The notes under the pieces: model-generated
Seen by the model: the letters and a program-made list of their open reading frames with translations, nothing else
Told to the model about the DNA's origin: nothing
The model's database searches: none
Translations under genes and position numbers: made by a program
Shown here: piece after piece, positions 33,490-43,890 of the stretch
How positions within the stretch are numbered: the first letter of the stretch is position 1
Layout: each line of letters opens with the position of its first letter
Origin: Periplaneta americana
Taxonomy: Eukaryota > Arthropoda > Insecta > Blattodea > Blattidae
DNA: 64,000 nt
Direction of reading: 5' to 3'
NCBI RefSeq assembly: GCF_040183065.1
Contig: NC_091130.1
Location: forward strand, 128,007,914 to 128,071,913

Positions 33490-33785
33490 TAAAAATATGT
33501 AATATTTTGGCAAGACCACTACTAATATATGAAAGTGAGGCATGGACTATGTATAAAGAAATTGGATCAGTATTGACACAAAACAGTGGTATATATAATT
33601 CAGTATTCACTTTTGGGCCATAAAAAGAACTTCAATATCTCGCAAGGATTACATAAGCAGCCAATTTTGGAATGTATTCCGAACTACAGATTGAAATGGA
33701 TACAGACATAGGATGGATAATGGCATGATCCCCAAGAACTTCCACACTACTAACCTAATGCAAAGAGAGGATGACTGAATAAATG
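33490..33785 (+). mobile_element. LINE C-terminal fragment (third LINE type)
   Basis: Broken plus-strand frames read LLIYESEAWTMYKEIGS and, later, a motif resembling the region after the RT of endonuclease-RT LINEs (YGSETWT..., ELQ.E...). It is strongly degraded. Confidence 0.45.
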
Positions 33786-34523
33786 ACTGACTGAGACCAT
33801 AACAGGGCATGAGATCTACTGCACTGTTAAGTTATGCAGAATGAATGGAGAAAATGCATGTTATTCTTGCATAATGAATATATTATTACTAGGGGTGTGA
33901 TTTTATAGTGATTATTTTACCCTGATTTCAGTGGTTAAATGGTTTGATTTCAGTGAATATTTCGTAAAAAAAAAAAAAAAAAAAAAAATACAAGCAATTT
34001 CGTGCATATTTCGCACAGAAACTTAAAAAGAATAAAATAACATTTTTTTAAATGATTACACAGGTCAATACAGATTTTCCTTTTTTGGTTTTGACACTTG
34101 TTTCATATTCAGTTTGTTCACCTGACTCCAGAAATGTCAACGGTTTTGTCCTATCACATACCAATTTTTAATAATTTCAGTATTTGTGATTATTAAGACA
34201 TTAAAAAATACACAATATCTCCAATTAAATAGGAACACAACAATTTATTTGAGGGTACACAAACACTCTAATTTTGTTAATTTTGCATCACTGTGTTGTT
34301 GGAGGTGACAATATTTTAAATATTTTATTATATTTTATGATCCAAAGCCCGGCATTAGATAACAACAACAACATATTTTATGATCAAATGGCAGCACTTT
34401 CTACTGTTGTAATGGCGGACATTGGAGAAAAGTTACATCAACCAGTTCTGAGAATTCTATTCTATTGCAGTGTGTTTCTGTGGACTATTTGGTGTGGTTT
34501 AGTTTGTTTGTTGTGCTATAGCC

Positions 34524-36262
34524 ATGAACAGAAGGCAGTGTTTGAATGATCCAAATATATTTTGTTATATTTGTGGACGTTTCATGATTGCAAAACAGAG
34601 GCACAATATAACTTCACATGTTAAAAGCGTTTATTTTGCTTATTTTGGAATTACGCTGGGCGATCAGGATAAACCATGGGCCCCTCATACAGTGTGCAGT
34701 GTTTTATTGCGGAATTAAGTAACAGGTTAAAGGAAAAGAAGAAAGCCCTTAGTTTTGGAATTCCGATGGTGTGGCATGAGCCAAAAAACCATACTGGCGA
34801 CTACTATTTTTGTATTTGCAAAGTTAAAGGCTTCAATACAAAAAACAAAAAAAGGAATGATTTATCCTGATTTGGAATCTGCTTAGACCTGTACCACATG
34901 GTCCTGATATTCCTGTACCAAACCCTCCTAATAACCTTCATATACAGCATTCTGAAACAAATTCTATACCTGTCGAGTCATCTGAAGATTCTGATTGGGC
35001 ACACACACGAGGCATGCTCCAACCTTTCACACAAAATGAGCTGAATGATTTGATGAGAGATTTAAATCTCCCAAAGACACTTCAGAACTTTTTTTTTTTT
35101 AATTTACCAATGTTAACAATTGAAATACCAGCGCGGCAAGATAATAGCACACGCTACCATGTTAGGCGTTGCAGAGAAGGAAAATGAGGCAATTTTGCCA
35201 ACTTCATTTCGAATAAGACGCGCACCCTTATTTTTACTTGTATATTTCGGAAGAAAAAGAACTGCGCGGGATATTCGAGAAAATACGGTATTGACTGAAT
35301 AGTAGATGAACTTATAGTAATTTTTTTAACGTACCAATCTTCATTCAAATATAATTTTCTTTAATGTTACAGAAGCTGAAGAAGTGAATTTTCTGAAAGT
35401 TAGGAACATTTTGTTATATCAATCGGTTGAGGAACCCGAAAACTATATCACATCCTACCTACGATGAAGATTTCAAATATGTCTCTTTAACTTACAGGCT
35501 GTGGTGTAGAAAAAATGCTTTGCATAGCATTCCCATGGACACATCTGCACACCAAGACAGTCTCTGTACTTTATTTTCAATGTCTCACAATCGTAACCGA
35601 AAACATGACAAGTTCTCAATCTAGGAGAAATGCTCGTGATAAGCGATAAAGTTGCAGAACTTATAGCTTCAAAGCTGAAAGAGAAGAATCTGCTAGCTGC
35701 AGGAACCTAAGTAACCTTTTACAGAAATCGAGAGAAAGATCTACAACAGTATTTTAGCCCAGAAGACACTTTAGTATATTGCACTGACATTCCAAACCCT
35801 ATAAAATGTTTAGAGCTGCGTACAAAACAAATGAATGAAGGCTCTTCATCGATCCAAGCATGAGAAGTTTAAAAGGTGTGTTACTACATAATGGTAACCT
35901 TCTAGTATCAGTTCCAGTCGCTCATTCTATCTATCTCAAGAAAACGTATGAAAATCTTGAGTGGCTACTCGACAAAGTCAAGTACAAGAAACATCAATGG
36001 ATGCTCTGCGTGATTTGAATTTTTTGTGCATGTTGTTAGGACAACAATAGGATTACCCAAGTACCCATGTTACATATGTGAATGGGACAGTTGACATAGA
36101 CAGAATCACTGGACAAAACGAGAATGGCCTATAAGACACACACTGTTCCAAGAACATAATGAAGAAGAGCTTAGTAAATCCTGAATAAACTCTGTTACTG
36201 CCCCTACATATAAAATTTAGCTTAATGAAGCAATTTACTAAGGCATTGAATAAAATGTATTT
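34524..36262 (+). pseudogene. relic of a multicopy Cys-rich protein family of uncertain function
   Basis: Broken plus-strand frames read CLNDPNIFCYICGRFM, ITLGDQDKPWAPHTVC, FGIPMVWHEPKNHTGDYYFC, RPVPHGPDIPVP, FTQNELNDLMRDLNLPKTLQ, SKLKEKNLLAAGT, LPKYPCYICEWDS, then LPLHIKFSLMKQFTKALNKM. I recall this combination from many copies in other arthropod genomes, annotated only as uncharacterised, so it is probably transposon-borne. Paired Cys motifs (CYIC, CYICEWDS) suggest zinc binding. There are at least four frameshifts or stops. A foreign segment of about 550 bp (35088-35640) interrupts it. I cannot assign a function. Confidence 0.6.
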
Positions 36263-37032
36263 CCATTTAAGTTTTTCCCTTGAACACTTATATATTACAA
36301 TAAGTCATAAGTTAATGTGTTAATAATTTTGATGTTCTAAAAATCTAAGCTGTATTTATATTAAGGAAACAACTGAATCCAATGTGTATTTGTATGTTGG
36401 TCATATGGTTCCCATATATTGAATATCGTCAATTTAAACATGTTATAAAGATTTGTATTACATGTAATTTTTTAGAAACGTGATGTGATACAGGAAAATG
36501 GAAGTCATTTCTGCAATCCATACGGTTTGAATATACAAAATCAGTTATTAGATTTCAAAAAGCTCTCAATTTTTTTTTTTCTTTGTAGACCTGTGTTATT
36601 GAAACAATCCCATTGAAACTAACAGAAAATTGTTTGTGTCGCTAATTAAATTCATAATTCAATTTCATATGACTGTGAGGGAGTAACAGCATTGCCTTCT
36701 TGATCACACAAAGACGCTGTTGCGGGAAAGAGAAATAACCGTTCTTGGCTTGTGCTGCTTCTTGGAAGTAGTCCATGAAATTAGGCACATATCATTGCCA
36801 GATACTACACATATGCAATGCTGAATGATCAAATATATAGAAATGTTTATTGTATTTTATAACAAAGAACATTTTCACTTTTTATGTGGAAGAAAGAGTA
36901 ATTTTCCATGCAAATTCTCCATGAAATCTTTTTTTGTTGAAAAATATCGTGATCATGAAGTAAGTTCGTGAATTTATATCAATTTTGCGAAAATTCGCGG
37001 ACATATTAATTCTGGACTTTCATTATGCAATT

Positions 37033-37250
37033 TTTATTAAAATCATCAGTACCAGTTGCAGAAGACACAGCCCTGCAGTATATATTGACTACACCCCAAC
37101 TCTGGCTACTAGCAACAGGCATCTATAATGAACACCAATCAAAATACCCCTCATTTCTCGTGAAATACAACAACTGAATAGACTACAGTGGACTATAGTG
37201 AACTTTATGTTGTCGGCAAACAGCTGGATACATTAAGAAGATTGATTGAT
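37033..37250 (+). mobile_element. LINE 3'-end fragment (same family as 51639-52204)
   Basis: About 215 bp matching 51988-52204 at roughly 95 percent (AAAATCATCAGTACCAGTTG ... GATACATTAAGAAGATTGAT). It ends in the GATT-type tail of the family. It is a 5'-truncated dead-on-arrival copy. Confidence 0.87.
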
Positions 37251-37347
37251 TAAGCAATTTGCATTTTCCATGTACAAAATTAAGTTTTTAACACATTTTG
37301 TGTATATCGTTAATAACAAAAACTCACACCTCTACTTATCACATATT

Positions 37348-37640
37348 CTATTCGGTCTATAAAAACATTGTGCGATAGTCCACATGTCTCAGCAGAGGTG
37401 AATGATCATATAACTGCAGTAGTACATGGGATAACATATGGTTAGTATGATGACTCCCTTCTCCCGTCAGTCATTATAGCTAGTTGCAAAACTGGATTTC
37501 ACATAGTTACTATGACGGGCGAATACAGGTCTCATACACTGGCCGAAAATTTGTTTCCTCATGAAGACTCGAACCAGCATTCATTCTGTGTCACTAGCAC
37601 AAGACATGATGCCTTAAACCACCTAACCACGATGCAGGAG
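37348..37640 (-). mobile_element. tRNA-derived SINE (family 3)
   Basis: This 293-bp insertion is flanked by TCACATATT (37339-37347 and 37641-37649). On the minus strand: head GCATCGTGGTTAGGTGGTTT, B box GGTTCGAGTC, then AATTTTCGGCCAGTGTATGA as in the copy at 25966. It is more diverged than that copy. Confidence 0.87.
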
Positions 37641-37649
37641 TCACATATT

Positions 37650-39437
37650 ATAATATTCTTAAAAATTAATTATGCAATTATACCTTGACCAAAACTACTT
37701 CCGACTTGACAGTTTACAGAGAAGAGGGAGCAGTGTTGTCATGTTGCCCATCTTTTGTGTAAGCGAGCGCGCTGCCGATAGAGTGCAGTAATGAACGGCT
37801 GACACGAACACATACATTTCTAACCAATTTGTTAAATACTAGGCATTAAAATTTGTGTACATTATTATTTTTATTAGAATATTATTATTATTATTATTAG
37901 CAGTAGTAATAGTAGTACCGGTACTCTTCAATGTAATACCGTTAGAAAAGCGTCGAAAGGACTGTAAAATGTAAAAACAGGTTTAAATTTAATACGAAGC
38001 CTTTACTTTTATGAGTGTCGGTATTCTTCAATGTGATATTGTTAGACGGCGTTGAAAAAATTGTAAACTGTAAAAACATTTATGATTAAAAATCTGCACG
38101 GCCTTTTTCTTTTCCAAAATCGATAACAGTGCTCTTATTAATTTTAACACAATAGCAGTTCTCATTATGACTTGCGCCAAAGGTAAAAGAGGCCCGCCAT
38201 TATCTTTTTCCCTCTCAAAATACTTATATTACAAACCATCTCTCGCGCTTGACTCTTTAACGGGGCACCTTGTAAAATATTCTTTGTTCTCTGCCTGCCT
38301 TTCCTTCCTTCCTTCCTTCCAACATTGCACAAGTCACCTGTTTACAAACTCTCGCAGAAACTAGAAAACGCACACTAGCCACACACTCCACCAATGACAA
38401 CGAAGATAATACGTGTAATATAATTTAAACACAATAATTATCGATAGACTAAAACAATAATACAACTAAATAATATTTTTAATTCACACAAAGCATGCGC
38501 TAACCAGCCAACTCAAAGTCACTCAGGGCATTGTATTCACCACTAGGCCATGGTATTCACATGCAACTTGTAAACATAGACACGGCAACACCGTCCCGTT
38601 ACCATGGTTACGCATCTCTCATGATTGGTTGATTTGAATGGCTGCCATGGTAACATGCTAAAGGCACCATTTGTCAGGTCGGAAGTTGTTTTGGACAAAC
38701 CATAAGCAACTCTTTCTATTTTTGCCATTTCCAGAGGATAGAAACAATTACATTAGTACCTAACAAAATATTAAAAGCTGAACATTACAACGTAAGTTCA
38801 ACAACAAATGTCCTAACCAGTGAGCAAAATTTCTAATACCTAAAATCACTGATGTGGGCACATTTCTTAAAAGTTATCATCAATTCAATCAGAACAATAT
38901 GACTCTAACTACAGCATGAAATCCAGTTTCATTGGCTACATAAAATTAAACACATTTCCAGGAAATAAAATTATAGCATAAATGGAAAACCATGAATAAA
39001 TATTCATTTTTAACTGCAGCTAGATCCGCCAATTTTGGCTCTTGTAAAAAATAAACAGAAAGGCAAAGATAGAGTTCTTTCCATAACTGGTTGAATCACT
39101 GATATTGGCACTCTATGTCGTTGCCATCAGTGTTAAGATACTGACTGTATAAGAAGTGTCTAAGAAATTTACGTCAATTTCTACTATGCAAAATGTTTGG
39201 TGATCATCACACTATCCAACATTCTTATTTAAGATGTTCCAGAAATGCTATCTTCAGACTCTGACTCTTCCTCATCCGAACGTTACTGTCTGCTGTATCT
39301 TTAATTAAAAGTTATTCAAAAATATTTTCCACCGCACCTTTATTATTCTTCAATACAGTCCACATGTTGGCACATATTTTGTTCCTTCTACACTCACATT
39401 TCTTTGAATCTTTTGTAGCACAGTTACTTAATGTCTT
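37650..39437. other. no gene; local tandem duplication at 37917-38087
   Basis: Two related units of about 70 bp, TCTTCAATGTAATACCGTTA ... CTGTAAAATGTAAAAACA and TCTTCAATGTGATATTGTTA ... CTGTAAACTGTAAAAACA, lie 100 bp apart. A (ATT)n run is at 37863-37899 and CCTTCCTTCC at 38308-38321. The rest is AT-rich without coding signal. Confidence 0.55.
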
Positions 39438-40092
39438 TTATGCTCGACCATGCCGAAATGTAGTAATTATACACCCGGTAGCAGACCTTTAATGTATGTC
39501 ATTAAAGTACACCTACTCATTAAAGGTCAGGTCTTTCAGCCAATGACGACTCAGGTTACAACTGTTCAGCCAATGACAGGTCAGCTTTCTACCGTTATAA
39601 AACCGCAAGTATCGATTATTCTCGGATATGCAACCGAAAGAGAATTAGCGAAAAGTCACGGAGGCTGGAAATCCAATACTGTCGCAGAAGGTTTTGTTCT
39701 GTTACTATAATAATTAGCGTTAATTGTAAATAATATTCAAATAAATTCAATTTGTCATCTCGTTTTTCAATGTCTAATTTAATTTCAATGTTATCTCTGT
39801 AGGTTCTTATGGCCTAGCAAGGTCAATGTCGACATCTGTTCCTCGAAAAAAATCAATACTTTCGCGTCTGCGCACATCTCACAACATACGGAACATTGCT
39901 CCAGGTCAGATACAATAAAATTAATAATATCAAGTTAGAAATATGGTCGAGCATAAAAAGTCGTATGAAACTCGCCTATAATGGTAATTAAGAAGCTCGT
40001 ATGAAAATTATGAAACTCGCTTGCTCTCGTTTCATAAATATCCATACTCACTTCTTAATTACCTTCATTATAGGCTCGTTGCATAATGTACT
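39438..40092 (+). mobile_element. promoter-bearing repeat (family P), copy 3, best preserved
   Basis: The start TTTATGCTCGACCATGCC and the end GCATAATGTACTA are conserved. Two CCAAT boxes (39540-39544, 39570-39574) lie 22-56 bp upstream of TATAAAA (39596-39602). The frame from 39450 reaches TAA at 39708-39710 and ends ERELAKSHGGWKSNTVAEGF. AATAAA is at 39740-39745. The CCAAT, TATA, short transcript, poly(A)-signal order within about 250 bp is what an LTR or a compact gene would show. The inverted copy of the start (ATGGTCGAGCATAAAAAG) is at 39942-39959, followed by the multi-hairpin end. Confidence 0.65.
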
Positions 40093-41600
40093 ATTATTAT
40101 AAATGTGGTATTATTGCTATCAACCTATTGTGACCATTTTCTGCAAGGGTTCGGCCGGTTATGTACTTAATGGATTTTTTTTTATATTCTTTCCTCAAAT
40201 TGTAAACTTTCGTCTTTGTTTTTATCTGAAAGCCAGATTTTTATGGTTTTAGTGAACTTCATGATAGAGACTTGTCTCAGGTAATATGGAGGGGGCATTA
40301 TCTAACAATAGGAAAGAATTTTGAGGGCAAATTTGGAATAAGTTTAGTTTTTAATCACTGGATGTAATTTTTGAGTCAATTTTCTTCTAATTGATTGTTT
40401 TTAGGTTACATTTATATATAAGGTAGTTATGAAAAAAATCTGTCCCGGATTCCAGCATTACTTTCTGAAACCGGAAGTAATTAATCTACTCTGCTGGCAT
40501 CAGTCTTAAGATTTTGAATGTTTGTTTCGCCTGTACAAATTATGGGTCTTACTCCTACCTTATCTATCTTAAGCCTTTCAAAATACCTAGTTTACAATGA
40601 GTGTCTTCTTCATATGTACATTCATACACATTTGAAACAACTTCTCTACTCTGGGTATGAAGTGTTTTGGAGCCTAACTTTGATAGCAACAGTGGCATGA
40701 CTAATTTAATGGATAACTAACATCAAATAATGGATAAAAACAATAAAGAAACAATATTGGCTACTTCAATTAATAATGAGCACCTCACTAAATTATGTTA
40801 CTTGAACACAGTTCTCCACACGTCAGTTTGGTATGAAATATTTCTGTAAATGAAACAATGTGAATTTAGCTGAAAGAATTGATCAACCCTTCTGCTCCTT
40901 ATGCAAGTGCAATATCCACACAATTGTTATGACGACTCCCAGTCGAGACTTGCTTACTAGCATAACAAGCAAGTGTAATATGCATGCTTTGCAATTTGAG
41001 TTACAACCCTAACAGAATAAATTACTTAATAACAATCTTTACAAAAAGAAAAGCAGGATAGTTTTTGAGGTGACACAACATAACAAAGTAAGATTATTTT
41101 TCATAATTAAAAACTACTTTTATTTCATTTCCAATTTCGACACACAACCTGTGATTTGTAAATTAAATTAGCACTAAAAATACATCTTATCCATTTTACT
41201 TTCTTATTATATGAAGTATAGAGAGAAGAGAGAAAGTATTTTGATGTAGCTAAAAATCAATTTCGACATTTCTGAAGACACACATATTGTCAGTGTCCCT
41301 CATACCATAAAAGTGGTTCTGGGCATGTCATCTGTCTCTCTGTCTGCCATCTGTGTTCAACGATTTCTCCAAACCTATTGGTTGAATCTACAAGTTAATT
41401 ATCCAGGAATGATGCCCATGCATATAATTATTTTTAGTAAAAAACTAACGAGTCTTCATATAAAATAAAAAAATATGACACTATACATAAAGAATCATCA
41501 GATAATTTTCTTTATGAATTTTTGTATTCTTCCCTTCATCAAAAACACAAGGACACTCCATTTAAAGATTCGCCAGATGATTCCCTTTGTGAATTTCTGT
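40093..41600. other. no recognised feature
   Basis: AT-rich intergenic sequence. Small openings are domain-free. Confidence 0.5.
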
Positions 41601-41617
41601 ATCTTTATTTCATTTCG

Positions 41618-41700
41618 AGGTATAACAGCCCATGAAGGGCCAAGACCGAGCAGCAGATTGTTGGCTTCACGTCCACAAGCCTCAGCAGAGGTGAACAATT
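41618..41700 (-). mobile_element. SINE family 3 tail fragment
   Basis: ACAGCCCATGAAGGGCCAAG ACCGAGCAGCAG and GGCCTCAGCAGAGGTGAAC-like sequence match the mirrored 3' end of the SINE at 25966-26305 (AGCAGCCGGCTGGTCGGTCT). The tRNA head is absent. Confidence 0.65.
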
Positions 41701-41811
41701 ATTCAACCAGTAACCATAAGGACTTGCAGCTATGATGCAGGACGAAATTTTGTATGCAGAACAAACTGACTAATTAGATGGGCGAGTCTGAAAAATGTTT
41801 CACTAAGGCCT

Positions 41812-41940
41812 GGTTGTATAAACAATTTGATCTTAGATCAGAGAGCCTCAGCACGTACAGCTGCAAACCCGGGTTCAAATCCCGGTGCTGGAGAGAATTT
41901 TTCTCAGTTTCACTCATCTTTCATCAAATTAATTTATGTT
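41812..41940 (+). mobile_element. SINE family 4, degraded copy
   Basis: CTCAGCACGTACAGCTGCAA ACCCGGGTTCAAATCCCGGT and GGAGAGAATTTTTCTCAGTT match the unit used in the inverted pair at 56417-56860. The A-box part is decayed. Confidence 0.7.
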
Positions 41941-43348
41941 TTACGAGTAAATAAAATACTGAAGTTCTTCTATCTCAAAAAATATGATTTAGTTCCATAT
42001 ACAATTTTAAAACTTAACCCAAACTCCTTTGCAGTAACAGGAGGTAGATTTTGTAAGATCTACAAATTCTTACGTATTTTTAAAATTTCATAATTATGTC
42101 AAAGCAGTGGTACTCTCCATGCATTCACGATTTGAAAATTAACAATCTTACGAAGTTCTATCTTTTTGCTACCCAAAAATTGTACAAGGGGGATATTAAT
42201 GAAATCTGACTTCTATATTACAAAATTATAGAATACTATTATCCATACAGTCCCTAATAATGAATAAAATATGTAGAAAACTAAAGTTCGGTTAATATAA
42301 AAAAAATATATATATACATATTTGTACACTGCCAGTCATTCTGGTTTCCAATGATTCTGTTCAGAAAATATTTCAACATAATTATTATATAAAAGTTTAA
42401 TATTACTGGTTTCATCTAGGGAGGAAAAATAACTGCCTGAGTATTTTACTCTGGTCAGGTTGCGTACATTAATACTGAAATCAAACTTTTACTGTACTCT
42501 GTTTACAAAAAATGTACTCAAAGAATGACAAAGTCTTTTGAAGTCTTTCCTTTTGCTTTGTATTTTGTTGATTATTTACATTTAAGCAGCTTGTATGCAA
42601 CATGACCGTCAAAATGAAATGAAAATTGCTCTTTGACAAAGTCATATCTCTGTACATTTTACAAACCACTGGTTTGATAAAGCACTGAATTAACATGTAC
42701 AGAAATAAAATTAAAATAAAAAAAAAATGAAGAATAAATATAAAAGAAAGGAAAGTGATTACAGTATTGTGCATTTTCCTACAATACAACTCATCTTATT
42801 GTATTGTGCATTCTCCTACAACACAAATCTGATGTATAAAATTTCTGGCTAGAATACAGACAATAAATACCATCTATAGTCAGAATTATTGCACTTTAGA
42901 CGATGCTCCCAGTCAATATGAAGTTCGCCTTACAATTATAATCCTTAGTGCACTATCCAACAACAGCATCACCTGTCACAACAAAGATAGCATTAAGATT
43001 TTGTACTAAGGCAGTGGATCTGTAGAAACCTAATTTTGCAAGTGGGGTCTCGAATATATGGCACTGCAAGTAGAAAACCTTGTCATGGATTACGTATTTC
43101 CAATGCTCAAGTTGGTTGACACTTACTCCATTCTCATCAATCATCCCAGTCAAAAAATTAAGTCTCTGCAAGGGTACAATACAACACATTTTTGTCTGCA
43201 ACGTTCTCACTGGTGTTACAGTGCTCGGCTGTGCAGCAACGACCATGTTGATATGCACAGAAAAGAGCTGCATATGTTGTTGTCCTGGAAGCTAAGATGG
43301 AAGAAGGTAGGCAGGAGACGATTTACCTTCATCACATATATGCATACC
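41940..43348 (-). other. probable start of the psq 3' untranslated region; otherwise no feature
   Basis: The sequence downstream of the psq stop is AT-rich and has no coding frame worth calling. I could not fix the poly(A) site. Minus-strand AATAAA appears at about 41597 and 41116, and an ATTAAA lies near 42389, but these words are expected by chance in such DNA. Short openings on either strand here (for example 42953-43273 and 43058-43390) lack codon structure and known domains. Confidence 0.4.
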
Positions 43349-43890
43349 TCAACTATTACTATGTTGGTACATCGGATGCTGCTGGGGTGAGTGATGTTGT
43401 TGATGGTGTTGACTGTGGGGAGGTTGCTGCTGAGGGGCCTGTTGATAGGGCACCACCATCACTTGAGGTGGTGGTGGTGGAGGCGGTGAAGCTCCATCGT
43501 CTGGATGATGTCCCTCTGCCTCATATTTACCCCTCTTGAATCGACCATACAGTGACGAGTAAGGTAGATTGTAATGGATGGCTGCTTGGTTAATACTCAT
43601 CTGTCCAACACGTACGGCTTCTAGGGCCTCACCCATAGCATCCTCTGACCATGGCGTTGGATTTGAACGTGATAACTCTATTCCTTCCCTCTTGCAACGT
43701 CCATATAGTGTCCCAGTTGGAATACCAAACTCTGTTGATGCACGCTGAACAGATGTGGCACCTGAACGAATGGATTCTAATGCTCTTTCCAGATCATCTG
43801 GACTCCATGTGGTAGGTGCTGCATTGAAAGGGGCTGCTAATCTGATTCCTTCACGTCTTGCTATCTTGTACAGTGTGCTACTTGGTATAC
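43349..43890 (-). CDS. psq: psq terminal coding exon: rest of Psq motif 2, motifs 3 and 4, Pro/Gln/His tail, stop
   Basis: This 542-nt exon has acceptor CTGTACATTGCAG then GTATACC; the stop TGA is at 43351-43349. It encodes residues 250-428: the recognition helix of motif 2 (IPSSTLYKIARREGI), motif 3 (WSPDDLERALESIRSG to IPTGTLYGRCKREGI), and motif 4 (WSEDAMGEALEAVRVG to LPYSSLYGRFKRGKY). A seven-proline run at 384-390 and a Gln/His-rich tail ending HPMYQHSNS follow. The tail is low complexity and may act as an activation or interaction region (inference). The ATG-started opening at 43636 is only the 3' part of this exon; the true reading frame runs upstream to the acceptor. Confidence 0.95.

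Noticed and set aside
42385-42395. ATTAAA on the minus strand as the psq poly(A) signal
   Set aside because: Such hexamers are frequent by chance in this AT-rich DNA and no downstream element supports one choice.
43058-43539. Plus-strand openings opposite the psq stop and tail
   Set aside because: Antisense to the psq Gln/His/Pro-rich end and its 3' untranslated region; repetitive Val/Gly/Asp composition mirrors CAN repeats.
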